DNA of 64,000 nt from Vogesella oryzae (GCF_902829295.1 NZ_CADEPL010000053.1:50839-114838); one strand, 5' to 3'. Shown: positions 54,753 through 63,605, counted from the first letter of the stretch. The notes: generated from the sequence alone by a model not told the origin. Made by a program: numbers and translations.

Positions 54753-55534
54753 ACATTACCTGGACTGCAGATGAAATGATGACCGTGGCCGCCGCGCGGC
54801 GCCTCGGCAACGGCATTGCCTGTTTTGTCGGCATCGGCCTGCCGTCGGCTGCGGCCAACCTGGCACGGCTGACGCACGCGCCGGAGGTGGTGCTGATCTA
54901 CGAATCCGGCACCCTGGGCACCCGACCGGACGTGCTACCGCTGTCGATCGGCGATGACGAGCTGGCGGAAAAGGCCGACAGCATCGTGTCGATGCCGGAG
55001 ATCTTCCGCTACTACCTGCAGGCTGGCCGCATCGACGTCGGCTTTCTCGGCGCGGCGCAGGTGGACCGCTACGGCAATCTCAACAGCACCTTCATCGGTG
55101 GTGACTACGAACACCCCGCCACCCGCCTGCCCGGTGCCGGCGGCGCGCCGGAAATCGCCGCCAGCGCCGGCGAAGTGCTGATCGTGCTCAAGCAGGGCAA
55201 GCGCAGCTTTGTCGAGCAGCTGGATTTCATGAGTTCCGCCGGCTACTTCAGCGGCGGCGACAGCCGGGAGAAATCCGGCGCCACCGGCCGCGGCCCCAGT
55301 GCGGTGATTACCGATCTGGGCATCCTGACGCCGGACCCGGTCAGCCGCGAGCTGACGCTGACATCGCTGCATCCCGGCATCAGCGTGGAGCAGGTCATCG
55401 CCGCCACCGGCTGGCCGCTGCAGGTGGCCGCGCAGCTCGACACCACACCGCCGCCGACCGCACACGAGCTGAGCGTACTGCGCGATCTGCACGCCCGGAC
55501 CAGAGCGGCGCACAGCCAGTCGAAACTGGCCTGA
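54749..55534 (+). CDS. 3-oxoadipate CoA-transferase-like subunit B (CatJ type)
   Basis: A 261-residue beta subunit: DEMMTVAAARRLGNGIACFVGIGLPSAAANLARLTHAPEVVLIYESGTLG contains the glutamate (YESG) that forms the CoA thioester in this family. GRIDVGFLGAAQVDRYGNLNSTFIG and LPGAGGAPEIAASAGEVLI are also typical of CatJ. It completes the CoA-transferase. The ATG overlaps the stop of subunit A. Repeat copy at 54850. Confidence 0.93.
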   Translation: MNITWTADEMMTVAAARRLGNGIACFVGIGLPSAAANLARLTHAPEVVLIYESGTLGTRPDVLPLSIGDDELAEKADSIVSMPEIFRYYLQAGRIDVGFLGAAQVDRYGNLNSTFIGGDYEHPATRLPGAGGAPEIAASAGEVLIVLKQGKRSFVEQLDFMSSAGYFSGGDSREKSGATGRGPSAVITDLGILTPDPVSRELTLTSLHPGISVEQVIAATGWPLQVAAQLDTTPPPTAHELSVLRDLHARTRAAHSQSKLA

Positions 55535-55572
55535 ATCCGCGCATCACTCATAACAACACCGAGGAGAAACCC

Positions 55573-56904
55573 ATGCAAAACCCGCACATCCGTACCGAAC
55601 TGCCCGGCCCGCGCGCCCGCGCCCTGCTGGAACGCGACCAGCCGGTAGTGTCACCGTCCTACCCGCGTGACTACCCGTTCGTGATGGACCACGGCCGCGG
55701 CGCCGAAGTCTGGGACGTGGACGGCAACCGCTTTATCGACTTCACCTCCGGCATTGCCGTCACCAGCACCGGCCATGCCCACCCCAGGGTGGTGGCCGCC
55801 ATCAAGGACGCCGCCGACAAATTTCTGCATTGCTCGTCCGACTTCTGGCACGAAGGCCAGGTGCAGCTGGCGGAAACCATCAACCGCCTGTCGCCAATGG
55901 GCGAGCCGGCGATGAGCTTCTTTACCAACTCCGGCACCGAAGCGGTAGAAGGCGCGCTGAAGCTGGCGCGCTACGTCACCGGCCGCAGCCGCTTCATCGG
56001 CTTCATCGGCGGCTTTCACGGCCGCACCATGGGCTCGCTGGCCTTTACCGCCAGCAAGTACACCCAGCAGCAGGGCTTCTTCCCCGCCATGCCGGGCGTC
56101 ACCCACATCCCCTACCCCAACAATTACCGCCCGCTGCTGGCCGGCGACGACCAGGGCAAGGCGGTGCTGAATTACCTGGAAAACGTGCTGTTCCAGAGCA
56201 ATGTGCCGCCCAGCGAAGTGGCCGGCATCCTGATCGAACCGCTGCAGGGCGAAGGCGGCTACCTCACCCCGCCGCCGGGCTTCCTCCAAGGCCTGCGCGC
56301 GCTGTGCGACAAGTACGGCATCCTGCTGATTGCCGACGAAGTGCAGACCGGGGTTGGCCGCACCGGCAAAATGTTCGCGGTGGAACACGAGGGTGTCCAT
56401 CCGGACATCATGACCCTGGCCAAGGGCCTGGGCTCCGGCATGCCCATCGGCTTGGTGGTGGCGAAAAAGCGGCTGATGGAACAGTGGAAGCGTGGCGCGC
56501 ACGGCAACACCTACGGCGGCAACCCGGTGTGTTGTGCCGCGGCCAACGCCACGCTGCAGCTGGTGGAAGAGGAACTGCTGGAGAACACCAACCAGGTCGG
56601 CAAGCACCTGATCGAAGCCATGCAGGGACTGGCCGCCAAGTACCCGATGATCGGCGAAGTGCGCGGCAAGGGGCTGTGGATCGGCATCGAGTTCGTAAAG
56701 GAGCGCAGCAGCAAGGCGCCGGCGCGCGAGTTCGTCGACAAGCTGTTGCACACCGCCTTCCACAATGGCCTGCTGCTGCTCAGCTGCGGCGTCTCCACCC
56801 TGCGGCTGATGCCGCCTTTGATGATCAGCCGCGAACTGGCCGACGAGGCGGTGGCAATTCTGGATCAATCGATCGCCGAAACCCTGCAGCAGCTGGGCAG
56901 CTAA
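55573..56904 (+). CDS. Class III aminotransferase (GABA/acetylornithine type)
   Basis: A 443-residue PLP enzyme: FTNSGTEAVEGALKLARYVTGR, LLIADEVQTGVGRTGKMFAVEH and the PLP lysine in TLAKGLGSGMPIG. It looks like 4-aminobutyrate aminotransferase (GabT) or acetylornithine aminotransferase. GAGGAG precedes ATG 55573. As the last gene of the operon it may transaminate the terminal amine or GABA. The codons for GVGRT form an exact repeat copy (56353). A strong terminator follows. Confidence 0.92.
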   Translation: MQNPHIRTELPGPRARALLERDQPVVSPSYPRDYPFVMDHGRGAEVWDVDGNRFIDFTSGIAVTSTGHAHPRVVAAIKDAADKFLHCSSDFWHEGQVQLAETINRLSPMGEPAMSFFTNSGTEAVEGALKLARYVTGRSRFIGFIGGFHGRTMGSLAFTASKYTQQQGFFPAMPGVTHIPYPNNYRPLLAGDDQGKAVLNYLENVLFQSNVPPSEVAGILIEPLQGEGGYLTPPPGFLQGLRALCDKYGILLIADEVQTGVGRTGKMFAVEHEGVHPDIMTLAKGLGSGMPIGLVVAKKRLMEQWKRGAHGNTYGGNPVCCAAANATLQLVEEELLENTNQVGKHLIEAMQGLAAKYPMIGEVRGKGLWIGIEFVKERSSKAPAREFVDKLLHTAFHNGLLLLSCGVSTLRLMPPLMISRELADEAVAILDQSIAETLQQLGS

Positions 56905-56925
56905 CGCGCCCGGCGCTGCCAGGCC

Positions 56926-56951
56926 ATCCCCCGCCGGCGCGGGGGATTTTT
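56926..56951 (+). terminator. Rho-independent terminator of the catabolic operon
   Basis: ATCCCCCGC-CGGC-GCGGGGGAT followed by T residues. A repeat copy follows at 56958. Confidence 0.9.
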
Positions 56952-57091
56952 CTTGCCTGCGGCCAACCTTGCCGCCGGCTGTCCCTCCGGCGGCTTGCAA
57001 TGCCGGCCGGCCGGCATATCATGCTTCCTGACTACTCCCTGCTGCAGCCAGCGCGCTGCAGCCACCCACCCGTTAGCCAAGGATGCAATCA

Positions 57092-58144
57092 ATGGAACTC
57101 CGACCACTCGGCCGCAGCGGCATCAATGTCAGCCTGATCTCGCTGGGCACCATGACCTGGGGCGAGCAGAACAGCGAAGCCGACGCCCACAGCCAGCTGG
57201 ACCTGGCGCTGGAGCGCGGCATCAACCTGATCGACACCGCCGAGATGTATCCGGTACCGCCCAGGGCCGAAACCCAGGGCCGCACCGAGCAATACATCGG
57301 CAGCTGGCTGGCCAAGGGCGGCCGGCGCGAGCGCATCGTGCTGGCCACCAAGGCGGCCGGGCCGAGCAGCGACCCCAAGCGTCCGGGCCACATCCGCGAC
57401 GGCAAGGTGCACTTCGACCGCGCCAACCTGACCCAGGCGCTGGACGACAGCCTGCGCCGGCTGCAGACCGACTATGTCGATCTGTACCAGCTGCACTGGC
57501 CGGATCGCAGCGTCAACATTTTCGGCCAGGCGCTGTACCCATGGCAGGACGACCCGGCCGGCAGCGTGCCGATCGAGGAAACCCTGCGCGTGCTGCAGGA
57601 CTTTGTCGCTGCCGGCAAGGTGCGCGCCATCGGCGTGTCCAACGAAACCCCGTGGGGGCTGGCGCAGTTCCTGGCGCTGGCCGAGCGCCATGATCTGCCG
57701 CGGGTGCACAGCATCCAGAACGCCTACAGCCTGCTCAACCGCAGTTTCGAATCCGGGCTATCCGAGTTCAGCCACCGCGAACAGGTGGGCCTGCTGGCCT
57801 ACTCGCCGCTGGCCTTCGGCGTGCTGTCCGGCAAATACCTGGGCGGGGTGCAGCCGCAGGGCGCGCGGCTGACGCTGTTCGACCGCTTTACCCGCTATAC
57901 CAACCCGCAGGCGGCCGCCGCCACCGAGCGCTACGTGGCACTGGCGCGCGAGCGCGGGCTGTCGCCGGCACAGATGGCACTGGCCTGGGTCAACAGCCGG
58001 CCGTTCGTCACCAGCAACATCATCGGCGCCACCACGCTGGCGCAGCTGGAAGAGAACATCGCCAGCGCCAACGTGACGCTGGATGCCGACACCCTGGCCG
58101 CCATCGAGGCGATCCAGCGCGCCATCCCCAACCCGGCGCCGTAA
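57092..58144 (+). CDS. tas: Aldo/keto reductase, Tas-like
   Basis: A 350-residue aldo/keto reductase. LISLGTMTWGEQNSEADAHSQLDLALERGINLIDTAEMYPVPPRAETQG and IQNAYSLLNRSFE follow E. coli Tas closely; the catalytic tetrad residues (D of LIDTAEMY, Y of AEMYP, the lysine of ATKAAG and H of QLHWPD) are present. Tas suppresses a tyrosine auxotrophy in E. coli; its true substrate is unclear. AAGGA is 8 bases before ATG 57092, favouring it over 57083. Confidence 0.9.
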   Translation: MELRPLGRSGINVSLISLGTMTWGEQNSEADAHSQLDLALERGINLIDTAEMYPVPPRAETQGRTEQYIGSWLAKGGRRERIVLATKAAGPSSDPKRPGHIRDGKVHFDRANLTQALDDSLRRLQTDYVDLYQLHWPDRSVNIFGQALYPWQDDPAGSVPIEETLRVLQDFVAAGKVRAIGVSNETPWGLAQFLALAERHDLPRVHSIQNAYSLLNRSFESGLSEFSHREQVGLLAYSPLAFGVLSGKYLGGVQPQGARLTLFDRFTRYTNPQAAAATERYVALARERGLSPAQMALAWVNSRPFVTSNIIGATTLAQLEENIASANVTLDADTLAAIEAIQRAIPNPAP

Positions 58145-58160
58145 GCACCGCTCAGCCACC

Positions 58161-58198
58161 TTAAAAAAAACGCCCCGGATCACGCGGATCGCGGGGCG
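58161..58198 (-). terminator. Terminator of ahpF
   Basis: Stem CGCCCCG (58171-) / CGGGGCG with an inner GATC/GATC pairing; eight A residues at 58163-58170 give a T-tract on the minus strand. Confidence 0.9.
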
Positions 58199-58222
58199 CC
58201 CAAGGAGGCTTGAATCGGTTGA

Positions 58223-59797
58223 TCAGCTGGCGGCGACACCGCTGCGGATCAGGTGGTCGAAGGCGCCGAGCGCGGCCTTGGCGCCCTCGCCCATCGCAAT
58301 GATGATCTGCTTGTACGGCACGTCGGTGACATCACCGGCGGCAAACACCCCGGGCACAGTAGTGTCCTGGTGGCGGCCAACCATGATCTCGCCGCGGCTG
58401 GTCAGCTCCACGCTGCCACGCAGCCAGTCGGTATTCGGCAGCAGGCCGATCTGCACGAAGATGCCTTCCAGTTCGATGTGGCGTGCTTCGCCGCTGACGC
58501 GGTCAATATAGTCGAGGCCGTTCACCTTGCTGCCATCGCCGGTGACGGCGGTGGTCTGCGCCTGCAGGATCACTGTTACGTTGGGCAGGCTGCGCAGCTT
58601 GTTTTGCAGCACCGCGTCGGCACGCATGGCGTCACCGAATTCCAGCAGCGTCACGTGCGACACGATGCCGGCCAGATCGATGGCCGCTTCCACACCGGAG
58701 TTGCCGCCGCCGACCACCGCCACGCGCTTGCCCTTGAACAGCGGGCCATCGCAGTGCGGGCAGTAGGCCACGCCCTTGTTGCGGTATTCCTGCTCACCCG
58801 GCACGTTCATTTCGCGCCAGCGCGCACCGGTGGCGATGATCACGGTCTTGGCCTTGAGGCTGGCACCGCTTTGCAGCTGGATTTCGGTCAGGCCACTGGC
58901 GCTTTCGCTGGCGGCAATCAGCTTGCTGGCACGCTGCAGGTTCATCACGTCGACGTCGTATTCCTTGACATGCTGTTCCAGCGCCATCGCCAGTTTCGGG
59001 CCTTCGGTCTCTTTCACCGAGATGAAGTTCTCGATGCCCATGGTGTCCAGTACCTGGCCACCGAAACGCTCGGCGACCACGCCGGTACGGATACCCTTGC
59101 GCGCAGTGTAGATCGCCGCCGCTGCACCGGCCGGCCCACCGCCGACCACCAGTACGTCAAAGGCGTCTTTGGCGGCGATTTTTTCCGCCTCGCGCGCCGC
59201 GGCACCGGTATCCAGCTTGGCGACAATTTCTTCCAGCCCCATGCGGCCCTGGCCGAAGACTTCGCCGTTCAGGTACACGGTGGGCACCGACATGATCTGG
59301 CGAGCCGATACCTCGTCCTGGAACAGCGCGCCGTCGATCATGGTGTGACGGATGTTCGGGTTCAGCACCGCCATCAGGTTCAGCGCCTGCACCACGTCCG
59401 GGCAGTTCTGGCACGACAGCGAGATATAGGTTTCGAAGCTGAAGTCACCCGGCAGCTCCTTCACCTGCTGGATCAGCGCCTGGCCGGCCTTGGACGGATG
59501 GCCGCCCACCTGCAGCAGCGCCAGCACCAGCGAGGTGAACTCGTGGCCCATCGGCACGCCGGCAAACTGCACGCGGGAGGTCGGCTCGCCGATGCGGCCA
59601 ACACTGAATGACGGTTTGCGGGCAGCGTTACCGTCAAAGCGGGCGCTGACCTTGTCGGACAGGGCGGCAATATCGGCCAGCAGGCCGCGCACTTCCTCGT
59701 GCTTGCCGCCCTCGCCCAGGCTGGCGACCAGTTCGATCGGGTGTTGCAGGTTAGTCAGGTAAGCTTGCAGTTGCGTCTTGATAGTGGTGTCCAGCAT
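58223..59797 (-). CDS. ahpF: Alkyl hydroperoxide reductase subunit F
   Basis: A 524-residue flavoprotein. The N-terminal double-thioredoxin domain has the CxxC of LSCQNCPDV (about residue 128); the FAD-binding [19 protein letters not shown] and the redox-active CPHCDGP (about residue 344) belong to the thioredoxin-reductase-like part. It uses NADH to reduce AhpC. AAGGAG precedes ATG 59797. It is downstream of ahpC on the same strand, separated by 169 bases with a repeat copy (59850). Confidence 0.97.
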   Translation of the reverse strand: MLDTTIKTQLQAYLTNLQHPIELVASLGEGGKHEEVRGLLADIAALSDKVSARFDGNAARKPSFSVGRIGEPTSRVQFAGVPMGHEFTSLVLALLQVGGHPSKAGQALIQQVKELPGDFSFETYISLSCQNCPDVVQALNLMAVLNPNIRHTMIDGALFQDEVSARQIMSVPTVYLNGEVFGQGRMGLEEIVAKLDTGAAAREAEKIAAKDAFDVLVVGGGPAGAAAAIYTARKGIRTGVVAERFGGQVLDTMGIENFISVKETEGPKLAMALEQHVKEYDVDVMNLQRASKLIAASESASGLTEIQLQSGASLKAKTVIIATGARWREMNVPGEQEYRNKGVAYCPHCDGPLFKGKRVAVVGGGNSGVEAAIDLAGIVSHVTLLEFGDAMRADAVLQNKLRSLPNVTVILQAQTTAVTGDGSKVNGLDYIDRVSGEARHIELEGIFVQIGLLPNTDWLRGSVELTSRGEIMVGRHQDTTVPGVFAAGDVTDVPYKQIIIAMGEGAKAALGAFDHLIRSGVAAS

Positions 59798-59966
59798 GGT
59801 GTGCTCCTTGGTATCGGGTACCCGGGAAAGCGGCTTTGACGGCTCAAAGGTTGGCCGCAAGGGCACTTTCCGGGGCACCCGGCATAAATGTCGGGTGGTG
59901 GGCAAACCAGCCGGGAGAGGCCGGCCGGTTTACCGGGATGCTGCCGTGAGGCAGCGCGGCGGAAAC

Positions 59967-60530
59967 TTAGATCTTGCCAACCAGATCCAGCGACGGTGCC
60001 AGCGTGGCATCGCCTTCTTGCCACTTGGCCGGGCAGACTTCACCCGGGTGAGCCGCCACGTACTGGGCGGCTTTCACCTTGCGCAGCAGTTCGGCAGCAT
60101 CGCGGCCAACGCCACCGGCGTTGATTTCCACGATCTGGATCTTGCCTTCCGGATCGATCACGAAGGTGCCACGATCGGCCAGACCGGCTTCTTCGATCAG
60201 CACGCCGAAGTTGCGCGAGATCAGGTGGGTCGGGTCAGCCAGCATCGGGTACTGGATTTTCTTGATGGTGTCGGAGGTGTCGTGCCACGCTTTGTGGGTG
60301 AAGTGGGTGTCGGTGGAGACGGAGTAGATTTCCACGCCCAGTTCCTTGAATGCCGGGTACAGATCGGCCAGGTCGCCCAGTTCGGTCGGGCACACGAAGG
60401 TGAAGTCCGCCGGGTAGAAGAACACCACCGACCACTTGCCCAGCAGGGTCTGGTCAGTCACGTCGATGAACTGGCCGTTGTGGAAGGCTTTGGTGGCAAA
60501 CGGTTTGATCTGGCTGTTGATGATGGACAT
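59967..60530 (-). CDS. ahpC: Alkyl hydroperoxide reductase subunit C (peroxiredoxin)
   Basis: A 187-residue 2-Cys peroxiredoxin: [18 protein letters not shown] holds the peroxidatic cysteine (about residue 47) and [11 protein letters not shown] the resolving one (about residue 166). It reduces H2O2, alkyl hydroperoxides and peroxynitrite with AhpF. AAGGAG precedes ATG 60530. OxyR-like half-sites lie upstream. No exact repeat copy is inside the gene; a one-base variant is at 60101. Confidence 0.98.
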   Translation of the reverse strand: MSIINSQIKPFATKAFHNGQFIDVTDQTLLGKWSVVFFYPADFTFVCPTELGDLADLYPAFKELGVEIYSVSTDTHFTHKAWHDTSDTIKKIQYPMLADPTHLISRNFGVLIEEAGLADRGTFVIDPEGKIQIVEINAGGVGRDAAELLRKVKAAQYVAAHPGEVCPAKWQEGDATLAPSLDLVGKI

Positions 60531-60637
60531 GCTTGGCTCCTTGCTTGGGTTAAGTGCTGCGTGGCCGGCTGCGGTGTCGTCTTGTTCAATCACCCCGCCC
60601 GGTGGCGTTGCAGCGTTACGTCGTTGTCGATGGGTGG

Positions 60638-60704
60638 ATAGTGCCGGAGTGTGATAGTTAATTCCAATTGAATGTTTTTTTCGGATAGTTTTATTTTTCC
60701 TATC
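60638..60704 (-). promoter_or_regulatory. ahpC upstream region with OxyR-like ATAG/CTAT half-sites
   Basis: ATAG occurs at 60638, 60654 and 60685; ATAG-N7-CAAT at 60654-60668 and a GATAG-N11-CTATC dyad at 60684-60704. OxyR sites are ATAG-N7-CTAT repeated with 7-base gaps, so the half-sites are suggestive but the spacing is not canonical. The region is AT-rich, unlike its surroundings. Confidence 0.4.
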
Positions 60705-60798
60705 GCCGGTAATTTAGCGATTTGATCGCAAGGAGCGGAGTGCCGGCGCCACGGTGTCCGCCTACAGTCAGGACAGGATGACTTTGCGGAGTAACAGC

Positions 60799-61890
60799 AT
60801 GAAACAGCAGCCCCCCCACAGCGCCAGCGACACCGCCGCCGACCCGCGCTGGCAGGCGGTGCTGGCGCGCGATGCCGCCGCTGACGGCCAGTTCGTGTAC
60901 GCGGTGCACAGCACCGGCATCTACTGCCGCCCCAGCTGCCCGTCGCGGCATGCGCGGCCGGAGAACGTGCGCTTCTACCCGGACGCCGCCGCCGCGGCGC
61001 ACGCCGGCTTTCGCCCCTGCCGCCGCTGCCGGCCGGATGGCCCGTCGCCGGCGGCCGAGCAGGCCGCGCTGGTTGCCCGCCTGTGTCGCCTGATCGAGGA
61101 CGCCGAACAGCCACCGACACTGGCCGAGCTGGCCGTTGCGGCCAACCTGAGCCCCTACCACCTGCAGCGGGTGTTCAAGGCCGCCACCGGCGTCAGCCCC
61201 AAGGCCTATGCCAGCGCCAGCCGCGCCGCGCGCATGCGCCAGTCGCTGCAGGCCACGCCGTCGGTAACCGAGGCCATCTATCAGGCCGGCTACAACGCCA
61301 GCAGCCGTTTCTACGAACAATCCGCCGCGCTGCTGGGAATGACGCCCGGCGACTGGCGCGCCGGCGGCAAGCAGCAGAACATCCGTTTCGCGCTGGCGCA
61401 GTGCAGCCTGGGCGCGATCCTGGTGGCCCAAAGCGCGCGCGGCATCTGTGCCATCCAGCTCGGCGACGATGCCGACAGCCTGCTGCGCGAGCTGCAGGAC
61501 CGCTTCCCTGCGGCCAACCTGATCGGCGGCGATAGCAACTTCGAACAGCTGGTGGCGCAGGTGGTGGGTTTTGTCGAGGCACCGCAGCAGGGACTGAGCC
61601 TGCCGCTGGACATCCGCGGCACCGCCTTCCAGCAGCGGGTGTGGCAGGTGCTGCAGACCATCCCGCCAGGGCAGACGCTGAGTTACAGCGAGGTGGCGCA
61701 ACGTATTGGTTCGCCACGCGCGGTGCGGGCGGTGGCGCAGGCCTGCGCCGCCAACGCGCTGGCAGTGGCGATTCCCTGCCACCGGGTGGTGCGCACCGAC
61801 GGCAGCCTGTCCGGCTATCGTTGGGGCGTGGCGCGCAAGGCCGAGCTGCTGGCGCGCGAGGCCGCCGGCCAGCAGAAAGCGCGCCAATGA
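60799..61890 (+). CDS. ada: Ada: methylphosphotriester/O6-methylguanine methyltransferase and regulator
   Basis: A 363-residue Ada protein with all three parts: N-terminal zinc domain with four cysteines in GIYCRPSCPSRHARPENVRFY and FRPCRRCRPD (the first accepts methyl from phosphotriesters), an AraC-type helix-turn-helix (residues 100-185), and the C-terminal methyltransferase with the active-site cysteine in AIPCHRVV. Methylation turns it into an activator of the adaptive response. ATG 60799 has GCGGAG upstream. Stop overlaps alkB by 4 bases. Two repeat copies inside (61137, 61509). Confidence 0.96.
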   Translation: MKQQPPHSASDTAADPRWQAVLARDAAADGQFVYAVHSTGIYCRPSCPSRHARPENVRFYPDAAAAAHAGFRPCRRCRPDGPSPAAEQAALVARLCRLIEDAEQPPTLAELAVAANLSPYHLQRVFKAATGVSPKAYASASRAARMRQSLQATPSVTEAIYQAGYNASSRFYEQSAALLGMTPGDWRAGGKQQNIRFALAQCSLGAILVAQSARGICAIQLGDDADSLLRELQDRFPAANLIGGDSNFEQLVAQVVGFVEAPQQGLSLPLDIRGTAFQQRVWQVLQTIPPGQTLSYSEVAQRIGSPRAVRAVAQACAANALAVAIPCHRVVRTDGSLSGYRWGVARKAELLAREAAGQQKARQ

Positions 61891-62540
61891 TGGACGACCT
61901 GTTTGCGCCGCCCGCCGGCGACGAGCCGCATGCCGAACGCCTCGCCGCCGGCACCGTGCTGTTGCACGGCATGGCGGCACCGTTGGCCGCAACGCTGCTG
62001 GACGACATCCGCGCCATCGCGGCGCAGGCGCCGTTCCGCCACATGGTGACGCCCGGCGGCTATCGCATGGGGGTGGCCACCACCAGCTGCGGCGAGCTGG
62101 GCTGGGTGTCGGACCCGCACGGCTACCGTTACAGCCGCCTCGATCCGGGCAGCGGCCAACCTTGGCCGGCGATGCCGGACAGCTGGCGCCAGTTGGCTGG
62201 CGACGCCGCCGCGCGCGCCGGCTTTGCCGGCTTCGTGGCGGATGCCTGCCTGATCAACCGCTATGAACCCGGCTGCAAGCTGTCGCTGCATCAGGACAAG
62301 GACGAGCGCGATTTCTCCGCACCTATCGTGTCGGTCTCGCTGGGGTTGCCGGCGGTGTTCGAGCTGGGGGGTCTCAAGCGCAGCGAGCGCTGCGCACGGT
62401 TGACGCTGCGCCACGGCGATATCCTGGTGTGGGGCGGGCCGGACCGGCTGCGCTATCACGGCGTGCTGCCGCTGGCCGGCGGCGAGCACCCGCTGCTGGG
62501 CGCCTGCCGCATCAACCTCACCTTCCGCCGCGCCGGCTGA
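61887..62540 (+). CDS. alkB: Alpha-ketoglutarate-dependent DNA demethylase AlkB
   Basis: A 217-residue dioxygenase (E. coli AlkB is 216). Iron ligands are the H and D of LSLHQDKDERD and the H of RYHGVLPL; CRINLTFRRAG contains the arginines that bind 2-oxoglutarate. It oxidatively removes 1-methyladenine and 3-methylcytosine lesions. Coupled to ada by an ATGA overlap, as in E. coli. A repeat copy is at 61982 and a variant at 62151. Confidence 0.96.
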   Translation: MMDDLFAPPAGDEPHAERLAAGTVLLHGMAAPLAATLLDDIRAIAAQAPFRHMVTPGGYRMGVATTSCGELGWVSDPHGYRYSRLDPGSGQPWPAMPDSWRQLAGDAAARAGFAGFVADACLINRYEPGCKLSLHQDKDERDFSAPIVSVSLGLPAVFELGGLKRSERCARLTLRHGDILVWGGPDRLRYHGVLPLAGGEHPLLGACRINLTFRRAG

Positions 62541-62615
62541 ATCCGGCCCTTGGTCGCGGTGACAAACGGTCCGCCGCCACGTAGCCTTGCGGCCAACCTT
62601 TATCCCGAGCCTGCC

Positions 62616-63518
62616 ATGTCCACCACCCTGCATTGCCAGCTGCCGCTGCCCGCCAATTACCGTGCCGACGGCTTTCTCGACTTTCACCGCCGCGATGCAC
62701 AGCAAGTCGCCGAGCGGGTCTGCGAGCAGACGCTGGAAAAAGGCGTGCTGTGGCGCGGCCAGGCCGCGCTGTTGCGTATCGCGCTGCAGCCGCAGCAGGC
62801 CGAGGCCAGTCTGCTACTGGATGGCGCCCCCAGCCCTGACGATGCGGCACAGCTGGCCGCCACCGCGCGCCACATGCTGGGCCTGACCCAGCCGGTGGCA
62901 GCCTGCGAGGCGGCGCTGGCCAGCCATCCACAGCTGGGGCCACTGCTGGCGCGGCAATCCGGTCTGCGCGTGCCGCAGACCGCCAGCCCGTTCGAGGCGC
63001 TGGCGTGGGCCATCATCGGCCAACAGATCAGCGTGGCGGCGGCGGTGGCGATACGCCGTCGTTTCATCCAGGCCGCCGGCCGCCAGCACAGCAGCGGGCT
63101 GTTTTGCCTGCCGGATGCCGACTGTGTGGCCGGCATGGACGAGGCCAGCCTGCGCGGCGCCGGCTTTACCCAGGGCAAGGCGCAGACCCTGCTGCGGCTG
63201 GCCGCGGTGGCGGCCAGCGGCGAATTGCCGTTGGCTACCTGGCAATTCGCACCGGATGCCGCCGCCATCGGCAAGCAGCTGGGCGCAATCCGCGGCATCG
63301 GGCCGTGGACCATCGGCTACACGTTGCTGCGCGGTTTTGCCTGGCTGGATGGCTCGCTGCATGGCGACGTGGCGGTGCGCCGCAACCTGCAGCGGCTGTT
63401 GGGACGGCAGGACAAGCTGGATGCCGCCGAAACCGAAGCCTGGCTGGCGGCGTTCTCGCCGTGGCGCGCACTGGTGGCCGCCCACTTGTGGTCCATGCAA
63501 GCCACCGACGGCTACTGA
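62616..63518 (+). CDS. alkA: DNA-3-methyladenine glycosylase II (AlkA type)
   Basis: A 300-residue glycosylase. The N-terminal TBP-like domain is followed by ALAWAIIGQQISVAAAVAIRRRF and the helix-hairpin-helix IRGIGPWTIGYTLLR; the catalytic aspartate lies in LHGDVAVRRN. It removes 3-methyladenine and related bases. It completes an ada-alkB-alkA adaptive-response cluster. A repeat copy (62588) lies 18 bases before the start. Confidence 0.93.
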   Translation: MSTTLHCQLPLPANYRADGFLDFHRRDAQQVAERVCEQTLEKGVLWRGQAALLRIALQPQQAEASLLLDGAPSPDDAAQLAATARHMLGLTQPVAACEAALASHPQLGPLLARQSGLRVPQTASPFEALAWAIIGQQISVAAAVAIRRRFIQAAGRQHSSGLFCLPDADCVAGMDEASLRGAGFTQGKAQTLLRLAAVAASGELPLATWQFAPDAAAIGKQLGAIRGIGPWTIGYTLLRGFAWLDGSLHGDVAVRRNLQRLLGRQDKLDAAETEAWLAAFSPWRALVAAHLWSMQATDGY

Positions 63519-63605
63519 TGCGGCGGCGGTTGTCATCGCCCTGTCACAGGCGGTGGCGATACTGCCGCCAGCTGCATGGCTTTGTCCCGATTCTTCTTGC
63601 TGTCC

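Larger units (their letters stand above)
1386..62597. repeat. Dispersed 10-mer TGCGGCCAAC (candidate DNA uptake sequence), 44 exact copies
   Basis: Plus-orientation first bases: 1716, 2720, 6092, 11025, 13203, 16106, 16235, 16365, 17744, 20074, 20968, 22720, 24587, 27558, 29083, 31283, 33310, 37715, 39153, 40464, 41050, 48514, 49041, 50321, 53414, 54850, 56958, 59593, 61137, 61509, 62588. Minus-orientation (GTTGGCCGCA): 1386, 19156, 25063, 30084, 32249, 41396, 46768, 47996, 48535, 54335, 56353, 59850, 61982. Twenty-five of the 44 have C as an eleventh base. About 15 further sites differ only in the first base (for example 7227, 17612, 18772, 49656, 60101). Thirteen exact copies are intergenic although only about 8% of the window is. 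Counted by eye, so a few may be missed. Confidence 0.9.

Noticed and set aside
60638..60704. A full OxyR operator upstream of ahpC
   Set aside because: Half-sites are present, but no set of four with 7-base spacing; kept only as a low-confidence regulatory region.
1386..62597. The 10-mer as a codon-usage artefact (Ala-Ala-Asn or Val-Gly-Arg)
   Set aside because: It occurs in both orientations within genes, in different reading frames and at higher density between genes, so protein coding cannot explain it.
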